DNA of 64,000 bases from Hygrocybe punicea (GCA_963556145.1 OY744462.1:7626001-7690000); one strand, 5' to 3'. Positions 45,341-57,835 are shown, counted from the stretch's first letter. Notes: a model not told the origin generated them from the sequence alone. Made by a program: numbers and translations.

Positions 45341-47757
45341 ATGATCTTCTCAGTCGCCCGGCTGCGACTACTCGCCTTCACTCCACTCATCGTTGCTTCC
45401 CTCGCGTGCGGTTTTGAGGACTCGTTGTGTCAGTAAACCCAACTCTACCGTGACGCGTCCAGAGGTAGCTAATTGATGATGATGATGATGATAATAATTC
45501 TCCATAGTCACCTCGTCTGTTACCTATTGTGCACCACCAGAGAGTCTTCTCGTGCAACAGTTCGATGTCGCCTACGTTGCAAAGAATTCTTCCATCTTCT
45601 TCAACATCTCCGCAGCTAGTGTCGTACGTCACACCCGTTTATTATTATTAAAATTTTATTGAAATTTCGCAACTGACTTCGGAGAACCCCCCCCCTCCTA
45701 GGAGCCAAACATCACCGTTCATGCCAATCTGTTCCTCAACGTTTACGGCATGCAGCCTCTCAACCTTACCATCGATCTCTGCACACTCCTCAATGGCGCC
45801 CTCTGTCCCCTGCCCATGTACAACTTCACCGGAACCGATTCTCTCCCGTTACCGTCGTCCTTGGGCGTGGACAAAAGGATACCAAAGATCGCGTTCAAGA
45901 TCCCAGACCTCGAGGCTTTCGCTCAACTCACTCTCATCGAAGTGGGGACCGGTCGAGTCAAGGCCTGCGTCCAATCCACACTCTCCAATGGCTGGTCAAC
46001 ACGTCAGACGGCGGTTGGATGGGTCACCGGAGCGATTGCGTTGATGGCTCTCGTGTTCGCTGTGGGCCAGTCACTCACCGGTGCCCCCGATTCACTCGTG
46101 CCGTTCCGTCTCCTCGACTTGTTATTCCTCTACCAATCGATCGCAACCACAGGCCTTCTCAGTCTAAATTATCCCTCCCTCTACCGCTCATTCACGCTTA
46201 ATTTCGCCTGGTCGATGGGTTTCGTCTTCACATCAGCTTCGTCGCCCGTCCAGACGTCCATCAACCGCATGCGCCACCTGACTGGCGGGACTATGGCTAA
46301 TGCGAGCGACGGTTCTGCTATTAGTTATGTCAATCGAAAGCTTAGTCCGTACAACGTGGCCTACGTTATCCCACTCTCATCGTCGGAAAGTCTTTTTTCC
46401 ACGGTCAACTTCACCGATCTCTCCTCCGCTCGGGTGTTCAGTGCCGGCAGAAATATTCCCCCGTCTGGCACTATGCAGTTGTCTGCGGGAGAGGTGGAGA
46501 CGGTGACGCAGTCGTCCCCGAATGTCCTTCAGGCTGGTGTGCCGATCTACGTCAATTCGATCAATATCGCGACAGCGAACGCGTTCATGACTGTGTTCAT
46601 CTGTGCGCTGATACTGGCTATCATAGCTTTGGGTTTGTTTGCCTTGGGTTATGTGGGGATTCTTGCGATGGGCCGGTATGGTTGGGGCAAGGAAGAGAAA
46701 CGCGTCGAGGTGAAGCATGCGTATCCTTCTTTTGTCAGAGCTTGGGCCCTACGTCTGGTAAGTGCACTGGTGATGAGTGCAATAGCCCCCCTGACTGACA
46801 TTGACCGCACAGTCTCTCGTTGCCTTTTCTCCGATCGTGATCTTTGCGGTGTATCAATGGACGCTCAAAGATTCATGGCTCTCCATTCTGTTTTCAGTCA
46901 TCCTCCTCACTTTCATCCTCGGCTGCGTCTTTTACCCTATAGCACTCACGATGCGTCTCGCTATTCGCACGACGCCATATTCCTTATACACCACGGCCAC
47001 TCGGCACTTTGAATCATACGGACCACTCTTTGCACAATATCGTACTTGCCGATACTATTTTTTCTTACCCTTGATAATTGTTACGGTCCTCAAAGCACTC
47101 TTTATCGCATTCGCTCAGGCTCATGGTGAGGTGCAGATCATCTCTGTGACTGCCATCGAGTTTGTCGTCGTCCTCGGACACCTCGTACTCCGGCCGAGTA
47201 AAACCAGGGGCGGAGACGTCCTTGGGACGTTCCTGGCCATCGTGCGGTTCCTCGGTACCGCGCTGATGGTTGCGTTTGTAGAGCGCCTCGCGTTGGCTGC
47301 GATCCCTCGTGTGGTTGTTGGGATCGTGATCGCCGTCATGTTCTCTGTTGCGGTTATCGTCGTGTTTGTTAATATCCTGATGCATGGTATGCGCTGGCTC
47401 GTTGAGGGACTCCAATGTGGTGGTGGGTGGCGGTGGCGGTGGGGGCGGAAAAGGTCGCAGCAGGGATCGAGTGACGAGTCTATGTTGGAGAAGGGGAATG
47501 CGCGGTCTTATCACAACGACCATGGCCACGACCACGACCACGACGACCATCGACTGCACAATCCGACACCGGAACATAACGTACCTCTAGATGCGGGTGT
47601 GAACCAGCTGTACTCGGTTACGCCTACGTCGGTTGGGCGACAGGAGAGTGTGCGTTCGTACGCCGAGTCTGGGTCTGGGTCTGTGTCTGTGTCGACGAAT
47701 TATGGGTCACAGCAGCTGCCGCATCAGTGGTCGTTCTCGCGGACGTCGTTGTCGTAG
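45341..47757 (+). CDS. FLC/TRP-like membrane channel protein
   Basis: Four exons: 45341-45428, 45508-45623, 45702-46757 and 46813-47757, GT-AG and in phase, about 734 residues. The signal peptide MIFSVARLRLLAFTPLIVAS is followed by an extracellular ML-like domain (VTYCAPPESLLVQQF, NLFLNVYGMQ, conserved cysteines LCTLLNGALC). Then come about nine hydrophobic segments, from GWVTGAIALMALVFAVGQ near 46030 to VVVGIVIAVMFSVAVIVVF near 47340. The cytoplasmic tail has a short His/Asp run (HGHDHDHDDH) and is Ser-rich. This order is that of the fungal flavin-carrier/TRP-like family (ML-like plus TRP domain; FLC1-3 of yeast, pkd2 of fission yeast), involved in calcium, cell-wall and FAD homeostasis at the ER or plasma membrane. 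A truncated duplicate lies at 37623-42172. Confidence 0.87.
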
Positions 47758-48608
47758 TGGAAGGCTAAGCTATTGTTGATCGGCATCGGTGAGCTCGTAG
47801 ATATAGACGTAGAGCATAGACAGCTTGCTTAGATGATGGCTACGATATCAGCTATAGAGCAGAGTAAACTATAACACTTTTCAAGTTTGTATATTGTATG
47901 TTGTGTATCATTTTTATCATTTTTACATTTCTGCCCAACTGTATAACTTTATTTATTTTTCTTTCTATACCCAGAAATATTATGTACTTAGCAAGCCTTG
48001 AATAACTCTGATCTTCCGAAGAGCACGGTTGGTGTTATCATCATTCATCGTGTTAAAAACATGGTAACACATGGTGCATGCTCGGTACACCACAGTGCCC
48101 GAAACCCAAAAGTTTACACACCTCAGCCTGAGTGGATTCTACGCTTCCCCATCTCCGGACTTTGTGTTCCTTGATTATTCGAATATTCGAATGGATGATG
48201 CATGGTTTTTGATTTCGGACTTTTGTCACTGTTAACTTGAAGGTCTGTTACTGATAACTCCTTTTTGCAAATGATTTGCGTTGCGATCGGGATTTCCCTC
48301 AGATCCTCCGAGTCCCCCAAACTCCCGACGGACGGTATCTTTGTTGTGGGCCACCCGCTCCGACTCCGGGTTTTGCTGACTCAACAAATTTGGTATCGTT
48401 CAAAGCCGACGGCCCGAATGTGACGCGCTGACGCCGTTTAGCTGACGCAAGCAAAGCAAAGGTCTCTCCGAAAATAACAAGGACAAATAGCCCCCCAAGC
48501 ACTTTTGTTTTTTTTTGTTTTCCTCCCAAACTCCCAAACAACCAACCACTTACCGTCCCCCCGTCCACCTCGATCGAAAAAAAATAAACAAAATAAACAA
48601 AAAAAACG
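47758..48608. other. intergenic; promoter of next gene
   Basis: No gene. Downstream of FLC it is AT-rich. From about 48480 it becomes a C- and T-rich, then A-rich leader before the ATG at 48609. Confidence 0.5.
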
Positions 48609-50797
48609 ATGGCGGCGCAGATGCAACATGGACATGGACACGTCGTCGTCGTGCACCCGCAAACGCATGCGCATGCGCAGCACGTACACGCACTCCACGG
48701 CACCGGCACCGGCACCGGCACCAGCGCCAACGCCAACGCCAACGCCAACGCCAACGCTAGCACCAGCACCAACAACGCCGGCGGTGGCGTCAGCCAACAC
48801 CACCAGCAACACCAACAGCATCCGGCTCAGGCACAACAACAACAACAGCATCACCACGCACAGTTCACCTCGTTTGTCGCCGTTACTACCTCGGCCGCCG
48901 CCGCCGCTGCTGCTGCGGGACCCTCTACGGCGGCGGCGGCAATGCATCAGCATCAACATCAGCATCAGCATCAGCATCAGCATCAGTCGGCTACTGCGGC
49001 GGCGGCAGGTCCGGGGAACGGTAGTCACGGTGCGGCGGGGGTAGCCCCGCAGCAGCAGCAGATAACGCAGCAACATCAGGCTCATGCTCAGGCTCAGGCT
49101 CAGGCTCAGGCTCAGAATCAGGCTCAGGCTCCGGGCCAGAACCAGAACCAGAATCAGGTTCAGGGCGTAGGTCCGTTGGTCGCTACGGGGGATTGGACGA
49201 AGGACTTGGTGCATCTGGCGAAGACCGCTGAACTCAAGTGCGATTTTTTCTTTTTAATTTTTATTATTTCAACGTCCTGGTCTCAGAAGAAGAGAGGCCT
49301 TTGTTCGGTAAATTTTCTGGACCTCACATTCAGTAACTTTTTGTTATAGAAAACACGCGTTGACGCTGCAACTGCACACGGCGCACATCCTCTCGGCGCA
49401 TGCATCCCTTGAACAGAAGAGCAAGGCGATCCAGGACATCAGGGAGCAAAAGAACAAGTGCGTTTGTCTTCTTGGTGCCGGTATCGGGTGACCTCATGAC
49501 CATTTGGCGTAATTGGCGTCACACGTCATGTAGGCTGGAGAGCGAGCGTAGTCGATTGCTGAATTGTCTGCGTGAGGTGTGTTTTGCGTTTTTTGTTTTT
49601 TGTTTTGGCTCTTCCAATACATCGCTGCCAGAGAGGGTGTGCGTAGTGCGTGTGTGTGTGTGTGGAATTGAATGATAATGATAATTAATGATATTGGTTG
49701 TTTTGTTGTTGCCAGATCAACGAGGATCGTGACAAGGCAGGTGGTGGAACCGGGGAGGATCGTCTACCCATGTCAATCTAACGTTTCTGTTCGATCCCCG
49801 TAGGCGGAGATGATGGAAGCGTCAATCGACAGAGAGTGGGTTTTTTCTTCTTGACGCTGCTGTCTGGGCAACCCCTTACCTCACCTCACACACGCGAACT
49901 TGCGTTCTTTCTCTTCCTTCTTTCTTTCTTTCCAGATGCAAAGACCTCCGGCTGAAAATTGCGGCTCTCACGGAGGGCGAGTATGCGGTGTCGAAGCAGG
50001 AAGTGGACAGGCTAAGGCAGGAACTGGGTCAGCCGCCACTGCCAAGCCTGCAATCGACACTGGACGAAAAGTCATCACAGTACGTTCCAAAGTTTATGCT
50101 GTTCTCGCTGTCAGATCTATGAACAAGGTTTTGGCTGCCGGTGCCGGTTTCTCGGAGAAGGGGGGAAGGGGGATTGCTGGACCAAAAAAAGGGTTTCTGC
50201 GCCACAGAAAAAGCTTGATTGTCGTGCTAAAAGGGGCCTTGGCAGGCGGCAGGTTGTTCAGCGGTGCCGTCAGATTCGGTTTTTTTATTTTTATTTCTTC
50301 CAAGCCCCCTTCTGACGCACACTCCGCATCGGAAGAAGACAGGGGAGGTGATCTAAAGTGACAATGATATTCATTCGCGCATTGTTCTTTTGCCGGTGCC
50401 GCCAATCGGTCCCCGTCTCCTGGAACGCCCTTCTTTTAACTCTCATTGATACGGTTATTTGACTCAAGTTGTATTGTCTTGCTTCCGATCGCCCTCCCCC
50501 GTTCACCCAGGGTTTTTATTTTTCTTTGCATTTCTTCTTTTTTTCAGGTACCTGAATGAGCGAAGATTGAATGCGGGAGCCGGAACGGGAGCCGGTGCGG
50601 GCGGTGGAGCGAGTGTGGTAACTAGTTCAGGTGGGAAGCGGAGTAGTGCGGAGGTGATGTTGGAAGGGCCGGGAGGGTCGGGGAAGAGACCTAGGGGTCG
50701 GCCGAAGGGGAGCAAGAATCGGTCGAAGATGAGTGGCGGTAGTGGTGGTGGTGGTGGTGGGTCTGGTTCGGGAGGGAGCGGGGAAGTGGGTTTGTAA
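48609..50797 (+). CDS. AT-hook, coiled-coil, Gln/His-rich protein
   Basis: Seven exons: 48609-49237, 49350-49457, 49534-49576, 49716-49736, 49804-49835, 49936-50079 and 50548-50797. The N-terminal 190 residues are low complexity (His, Gln, Ala, Asn repeats such as HQHQHQHQHQ). A conserved-looking segment WTKDLVHLAKTAELKKHALT follows, then a coiled coil (EQKSKAIQDIREQKNK to KQEVDRLRQELG), and a C-terminal AT-hook KRPRGRPKGSKN before a Gly/Ser tail. It is probably a nuclear chromatin-associated protein; the AT-hook binds the minor groove of AT-rich DNA. The intron after 49736 starts with GC rather than GT, because only this choice keeps the coiled coil in frame. The last intron is long (468 bp). 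No closer family recognised. Confidence 0.7.
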
Positions 50798-51462
50798 GTG
50801 CAATAATTTACAAAATGACGATGTGTCCATTTCAAAGATGGCTACCAGTTTTGGATGCGGATGCGGATGTGGATGTGGATGTGGATGTGGGTGTGGATAT
50901 TAGACGGTTCCGAGATATTGTTTGCGCTTCTAACATGTTGTTGACTTGTCGTTGTCAATGGCAGATCTGAAGAGGTAATCGCTCGCAATATTAATATAAC
51001 AATTTATCAACTGAAATGAGTCATGTTGACTGCGAGAGCACAGTCATTTGCGTGGTCGTCGCTCGCCGCATCGCATCGGCAGGGCCACCGCAGCCGTGCC
51101 GTGATTACACAGCGATTTGGGGAAATCAACTGGGCTTTCGGTCCTGTGTTTTTTTGGTTGCCGCGGCACCGCATCGAGTCAACTGCCAGGGCCCCCGCTG
51201 ATTCAGAATCAGATCTGTGCCGCATCGGGGTATATCCTGTACAAAAAAGGAAATTATTGCTAATAATTAATTAATTAATTAATTAGTCACCCCCTTCCGT
51301 CCACGTCCACGTCCACGTCTGCGCTTTTATTACTTAGTACTCTTTGACACTTTTGTCTAAATTCCGATCTCGGTGCCCTTCCCTGCCCGGTCCCCCTTAT
51401 ATATCCCCCACTTCATCTCCCCTCATGTCTCCTTGTCTTGCCCCCCACCATATTGGCCTGAC
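50798..51462. other. intergenic region before cyclin gene
   Basis: No gene. GGATGT/GGATGC microsatellite at 50850-50895 and TTAA repeats near 51263-51285. CT-rich leader before 51463. Confidence 0.5.
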
Positions 51463-52622
51463 ATGCAATCTCCCTCCTCATCGTCGTCGTCGTCGTCGTC
51501 ATCGTCATCGTCGGGGTCCTCTACTAGGTCGTCCCCAATTCACCACGCCAGCTTCGTGGACCCTGCATCCCATTCCCCCGCTCTCCTCCAGCTCATCGAT
51601 ATCAAGCTGTCCAGACCCGTAATCGGTACGTTTCTTTTCCTTCGTGCCCCCCCACCCCACTCCCCCTTACTAAAAAATAACACAACTTTGATTTATAGAC
51701 TATGTCGTCGATTGTGTTGCAGATACCGTCGACTACGCAATGGGTCGTCCGCAGTCAAGACGGCGGTCGATGTCACAGGTTACCAAGCTCGCCGCATTTA
51801 CGACGTTTGTCACCAACGTCATCACTCGTGCCGAAGTATCGACTCCCATCATCCTCGCCTCCCTCGTGTACATCGACAGGGCAAAGCCACACCTCCACAT
51901 CGCATTAGAGGAGTGGGCGTTGGAACGGGTCTTCCTTGGTGCTCTCATGACTGCATCAAAGGTACGCTAACTCCCCCCCTTTTTTCATTTGGATCTTACT
52001 AAACATTCCTTCCTCGGTTGTTTAGTATCACAATGACTCGACATTGAAGAACATCCATTGGGCGATGTGCACTGGCGTTTTTGGGAAACGCGATGTGGGG
52101 CGCATCGAGCGCGAGTTTCTTGACGTCCTCGACTTTGAACTGCGCATCGCCGAAGACGACATCCTAAGCCACCACGCAGGTCTCTTGGCCATTGGTGACG
52201 CTACACCAACATCACAGCATCCCCAACACCAACACCAACACCCCTCACAAGTCCATTCACAATATCGCACACCCGCAAAGCCACAGTCGCATTCGCACTC
52301 ACACTCACATCAACGCCCCCACTCACACTCGCAATCGCAATCGCAATCACAATCACAATCACAATCACACTCACACTCACATCCACACATCCACCTGCAT
52401 CCGCACCTGCACCCCCCACACCACCACGGGAGCACACGGCACGCCAACAGCGTACCTGCACTCTCGCCCAGCTCGCCGGAATCCTCATCTGGCTCCTCAT
52501 CACCTTGCACGCCTCCCGCTCTCGGCACCGCCGTTCCTGTGGAATCGCCCTCATCGAAGAAACGTCTGCATGTATCTACATTCGATCTGCTGCGTGCCTT
52601 CCCTATACCCCATCCCATGTAA
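51463..52622 (+). CDS. PHO80/PCL-type cyclin
   Basis: Three exons: 51463-51625, 51699-51961 and 52026-52622, GT-AG and in phase, about 340 residues. After a Ser-run N-terminus the cyclin box covers LAAFTTFVTNVITRAEVSTP, IILASLVYIDRAKP, FLGALMTASKYHND and NIHWAMCTGVFGKRDVGRIE followed by EFLDVLDFELRI. This pattern is characteristic of fungal Pcl cyclins, partners of Pho85-type (CDK5-like) kinases that act in cell-cycle entry, polarity and nutrient signalling. The C-terminal third has an SH/SQ/HP dipeptide tract encoded by a CAATCN microsatellite (52265-52400) and then Ser/Pro-rich sequence. The start ATG was chosen as the first in frame. A shorter cyclin core upstream of the repeat tract is certain; the tail is less so. 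Confidence 0.87.
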
Positions 52623-53946
52623 CCCCAACAACAACACCACCACCAACAACAACAACAGCAACACCGCCGATCGGCTCGCAAGTTGTTGGCGATGCCGCAA
52701 TCACGAGTGTAATGTATGTGTTACACGTGAACCCTTCGCTCAAAAATCTTTTTTGTTTTTGTTTTTTTGTATTGTCTTTTTTGTTCGCTTGTTCTATGTA
52801 GGGCTATTTCTTTCCCCCCTCTGTTATCGTAGCACATCTGAGCCACCAATTATTTTCATACGTAGTAGCAAATCCCCATCGCCAATCGATATCACATCTA
52901 ACTAACTCTCACACACGTTGTTCGTAATCTTACCACATACACCATTTACATTAGGGCTAGAAATGAAATTTACCACATTCATCACGCCTCTCTCTCTCAG
53001 GCTTGCGAAGGTACCAGGTCATATGCGCTCATATAATATTTAAGTTTTTATCAACGCAATCACTGCCCCTTACGGTCTCGGGCCTCATGCATCAAGTCAG
53101 TGTCGACAGGCAGCAACAACAACAACAACAACAACAGGGAAAGACAAGGGACAGGGAAGACGCGTCTAATATTTTTGATTTCCAGCTGCCGCGACATCAG
53201 GTCCGAGTCCGTAGAGATCGGCACTACTAAGTATCATGATGAAAAGCTTTTCATATATCGGATCTAACGCTGGACCGGAGGGGGCAGGGGGGGCAGGGGT
53301 ACACGGACTACCAAGTTAAGTCGGCACAAATCACGCGCCGGCGCACTACTGACACTGACACGGGCACGGGCACGGCGGGCACGGACTCACGACTCGGAGA
53401 GAGTTGCAACTTGAAGTTCTGTCGTCGTTGATATATACTACTAAGTATATATATTAACGCCAGGAACCCATGGTACAAATGCTTTTGGGTAAATTGCAAT
53501 TGCAATTGCGCTAAGGGATACGGTCACGGTGTGCCGCACTGCCGCTAACATAATCTGACTTTATTACCTAATTAGACTCAAATTTTAAGTACAAGCCCTC
53601 ACAGCCCTGATCTAGGGCTAGAAATTGGCTGTTGTGTTTTGTTCCGGGCCTAATCACGCTAACTCAGTTGTCTTTCGAGTGGAGTAAGGTGTCTGCGGCC
53701 CAGCTCTGAATTCAGAAGCTGGGCCCTGAAGTGAAACAATGTATATCAAGGAGGAATACAAAAATGAGGCTGCAGGAACAAAAGAGGCTGCAGAACCATA
53801 AGAGGCCTTTTTTCTTCTTTCTTTTTTGTGTAAGGATGTCAGACAAGCAAATGTGGGTGCACATTAGAACGAATGAAAATGAGAAAGAAGAAGGGAAACA
53901 GGAAACAGTGAGCTGGGAAGCGATGAGAAGCAGCTGGGGAAGGAAA
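52623..53946. other. intergenic, nothing recognised
   Basis: Contains a CAA microsatellite (53110-53136), a perfect hairpin GCCCAGCTCTGAATTCAGAAGC (part; 53699-53725), and short ORFs only. Confidence 0.5.
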
Positions 53947-54458
53947 TCAGCATTGGCAGAACAAAAAGGCAGCCTGTAGTGCAGGGTGCCAGCGGATGTA
54001 AATTTGCCAGGCATCGGAAGCCCAACGGCCGATACTCTGAATCAAGTAGGGGGGTACACCAGAGTTGGCGAGGTCGGTGGCGCCGCCGGAACAAAAGGAT
54101 TGACAGCCAATGGAGGGGTCAAGGAAGTGTTGCCGTAGACGGGCAGTAAACCAAGAGCGGACAGGGATCTGACCATTTGAACGCAACCACATTTCAGGGT
54201 GCGTTGGGAAAAGTTGGTCACGGGAGTGCAGGTAGGTGAAGAAGATCATAAGGGGGTCGTGTGCAGAGTCCTGTGCATGGATAAGGACGCAACTCCCTTC
54301 AAAGAAGTGGTTGGCCTTGTGGCTGGGCAGGTAAAAATTGAAGGAATCGGAGTGGAGCTGAATGCTGTCATGCAAGGTGACCTTCCAGTAGTCTTGTAAC
54401 TGCAGGTGATCTGGCCACACCAGTTCACCCAGCCGGAGAAGGCCATGGAAAGCTACGG
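53947..54458 (-). pseudogene. tyrosine recombinase remnant, C-terminal half
   Basis: The minus-strand reading contains AFHGLLRLGELVWPDHL, then SHKANHFFEGSCVLI and LFPTHPEMWLR, and finally SGGATDLANSGVPPYLIQSI with GRWASDAWQIYIR. This is the order of the catalytic domain of basidiomycete tyrosine recombinases (Crypton- or DIRS-like integrases): the first Arg in LRLGEL, the HxxR box before GGAT, and the final Tyr in IYIR. The HxxR box reads GCQSFC, so both the His and the Arg seem replaced (Cys for Arg fits a C-to-T change). The upstream part is cut off by the LTR that starts at 54459, in whose sequence the ORF runs on by chance. Confidence 0.65.
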
Positions 54459-55244
54459 TGTAGAGGGTCCTCGACCCTCTGAGGCCGTAAACTCGATATC
54501 TCATGAATCCGCTCGAACCCGATGTCTCTAGCGATCCACGCTCGAACCCGACGCAACCTGATGCATACCGACTAGCACGGCTGCTCACGTACCTGGTCGG
54601 TCCACCTCCTAAACTCATGGAATCCCAATTATCGCAGACGGATCTCATCGGACTCGATTCCTGACTTCGGACTTGCCTTATATACGCATCCTTTCGTCCT
54701 TTCGGAGATAGGTATGAATCTTTAGATCATTTTCCTGGATATTTACTTTCCCCTCCATTTTCCTGTCACCGTCGCGTCGCAACCCTCTTCTCATTTCCCC
54801 ATTTCTATTTCTCTTTGTTCTCTCTCATCGGCCGAGGACTCTCATCCGAATCTAGATAGAGAATTTTGTAGTATAAAAATGGTGCCCAAGCGCCGTGTCA
54901 AAATAAGAAATCAGTTCCCCCATTTCCTCTCTCTGAGAATCAGTCTCTCAGTAAAATCCATCGCACATATTGCTCGTCGGTTTCCTTGACACTCTCCCTG
55001 TCATTCTACTGTTTTTATTTCTACATCTCTCATCACCCGACACCCAACCCGCCATACCCAACATCGTCAGCTTCGTCGGCTTTGACTGATCTTGTTAGTT
55101 ATCACAGTAGTTTTACATGGCGGCTTTTTACTATTAGTTTCTTATCATTTCTTTGAAGCTTGCTAAACTATTCCCAGTCACTTCTATGCTGACACCCCCA
55201 GGTTAGGATCTTTATTCCACAGCCACCCTGACCTCGCCATTACA
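54459..55244 (+). repeat. 5' LTR of truncated gypsy element
   Basis: Same TGTAGAGGGTCC start and TTACA end as the other LTRs, with many point changes. It lies inside the tyrosine recombinase remnant. Confidence 0.9.
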
Positions 55245-55493
55245 TCTGGAGCCCACCGTGAGGAATAGTCTAGCACCACCATAGCTTCTTCTTCCCATAT
55301 CCCTCCCTCTCACCATCATCTTCGAGATCTTCCTCGAAGAACTCTTCAACAAGAACTCTCTTTAGCCGCCTTCGACCCGACAATCGATGACGACTTCTTC
55401 CAGCTAGTACCTGACCACCTCGCTCAACATAACAATCTCCCGCTCATCTCAGGGTCAAACACCCCCTTATATCTTTCATCTGACAGTCTCGAA

Positions 55494-57835
55494 TTGGTTG
55501 ATATACCGATTATCACAATAACACCCAACTCATCCGATCTCAGTTTGACACCCGCATCGCCTACATCCCTGACCTCAACTTCATTAGAACCTCCGTCCAC
55601 GTCTTCACTCTCAATATCGAAAACTTTGTCCTCATCCTCGTCGCCATCCTCATCTTCGCCCACGCCGTCATCGTCCACGTTACCTGACCCACCCATCGTA
55701 CACCCGACAACCGTTTCGTCTCAGCCAAATCCTATTACAACAATGACTTCGACCGGTCCCCACGTTACTGCTCCCCATGTCACCCCACGACAAATGCCCG
55801 CTTGCGGTCATTCTATGGCCCCGACCTTCGACGGGAACCTGCTCAACCTAAGCTGCTTCTTTGAAGAAGTCGAGCTACTTGCTGCCGATGCCGGCCTCGA
55901 TGACGCAGGCCGCATTAAGCATAGCTTGCGCTACACCTCCCTTAGCGATTACGAGCTTTGGGCAAGTCTGCCTAGCCCGACCGGCACCAATTATGCGACT
56001 TTCAAAAGGAGCATTCTTGTGCTATACCCAGGCATGGAAGATGATCATAGGTACACAATGGCGGATCTCGACCGTCTTACCCACACCCAAACCAGTTATG
56101 GCATCCATACCCATGCCGAACTTGGCAAATATTACCGCGAGTTCATCTGGATCTCAGTGTTCCTCTTAGAGAAGGGTTGAATCTCTCCTCGAGAACGCAA
56201 CATCACATACGAGAATGGCTTCCATGCCGAGCTTAAAAAGGACATCAAAACCCATCTGCAATACCAGAAGCCGAACCATTTCCATAGCGACCCTTATGAC
56301 TTCCAGGACTTCCACAACTGCACCCACTTCCTGCTGGCCGGAACCGCGGCTGAACCGTCCACCGTCTCTCGTCTATCATTGACATCGCCTGCCACCATCA
56401 GGTACTTGACTCCAATAGAACCTGCCACCTGCTCGCTATGACCCGGTCATTCCTAAAGCGGAACTGGTCGAACCTAACATATCCGACCTCTTTCGTCTCG
56501 TTTCACAACAACTCGCCGTCCTCACACAAGCCCTCACCGAACGTAACAACTAGGGAAATGCAGGGGTAATCCCAGGATACATTTGTCTGTATCCGTACTC
56601 GTACTTGCCACAGATACGGATACCATATCCGTGGATTTTACCCACGGATTCCTGATCAAAATGAGCCGGAGATCATCCAAAACGGTCAAGAATTGACTGA
56701 GATAGAGTCCAATCAATGTTTAGTCTCTATCTCAGTCAATTCTTGACCGTTTTGGATGATCTCCGGCTCATTTTGATGCCCACGGATACTAGAATCTGTA
56801 TCCGTACCCGTACTCTTATGAGTACGGATACCTGCGGATCAGGGATTACCCTTATCCCTGCATTTCCCTAGTAACAACCCTCCAAAGCCTTGTGCAAACA
56901 GGGCTGAGCCAACTACCACAGGACAGAGGTTCACAAATTTTAACTGCCTCTTTTGCGACGACCCGTTCCATCATATACATGATTGTCCCATCTGCGAGCA
57001 GTACACTCAGGACGGAATATGCCACAAGAACGAACACAGCTGCATCGTGTTGCCCAACAGAATGTATCTTCCAAAGGCTATCGTCGGCAAAAATATGAAA
57101 GATTGCTTCGACATGTGGCACGCGCAGAACCCCAGCAACCGCGCTCCCCCTGCCCGTAACACCACAGAACCATTCCAACATGACCTGCCACCTCACGTCA
57201 AAACCAACTTCGTCTCCGCTGTCGAAGTACCGACCTATGAACCTGAGGTCACCACTGAGTACGCTGACATCTTTCAGTCCATGACGTCCGACATCAATGA
57301 TGATAACGAAAAAATCAAGGTTTTGGAAGCCGAAGTGCAGCGGCTTCGTAAACAGGTTAGATTCGATGGTGTAGAAATGCCCTCAAAAGTGAAAGGCAAG
57401 TCTAGAGAGACGTATCCCAATCTGCCCGTTCCCGCCATGAAACACGCCGAGAAAACAGCCAGACCTATCAATGAGCAACTGATCACCATAGTCCCTCCTT
57501 TGAATATGTGGCCGACTGAGCCGACCGGCTTCGTGCCGCGTACCCCCCAGAACCTTCCCGCGTCGCACCCACAATACCACTACCAGGCCCCCATTGAAGA
57601 TCCCGGTATCGCCAAATCCATCAGTGACCATGTGCTCGATTCTCAAGTCTGCATTTCGCAACGAGAACTCTTAGCTATGTCGTCTGACACCCGCCGTCAC
57701 ATGAAGGACCTCACCACTTTGAAAAAGGTCACCGCCGAGAGTAACAACATTGAGGTCTTCCACTTTCACACACCCGAAATCCCTACCCGCGCCTGCCAAC
57801 ATTGTCAGGAAAACATCCTGCTCATCGTCGGCTGA
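55494..57835 (+). pseudogene. gag-protease remnant of second gypsy copy
   Basis: The gag frame is open to a TGA at 56178, where the first copy reads CGG, so two transitions lie in that codon. The frame is open upstream of the shared ATG at 55743, as in copy 1. After a MITE insertion at 56551 the zinc-knuckle part (CLFCDDPFHHIHDC, near 56950) and the coiled region follow up to the TGA at 57833. The protease domain is missing. It serves as an outgroup for the first copy: it has TAT where copy 1 has the TAA at 19254. Confidence 0.88.
56551..56870. mobile_element. 320-bp foldback MITE, hAT-like
   Basis: The ends TAGGGAAATGCAGGGGTAAT and the inverted ATTACCCTTATCCCTGCATT-TCCCTA match imperfectly. 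An inner perfect or near-perfect palindrome of about 55-bp arms (56650-56780, around GAGCCGGAGATCATCC) has a short loop. An exact 8-bp target duplication GTAACAAC lies at 56543-56550 and 56871-56878. The first gypsy copy has the empty site at 19517-19532. Confidence 0.93.

Noticed and set aside
48438..49214. 258-codon minus-strand ORF opposite the AT-hook gene
   Set aside because: Antisense of Gln/His/Ala repeats, giving Leu and Met runs; no support.
52192..52905. 237-codon ORF overlapping the cyclin gene
   Set aside because: Shadow frame through the CAATCN repeat; the cyclin frame is fixed by the conserved box and two introns.
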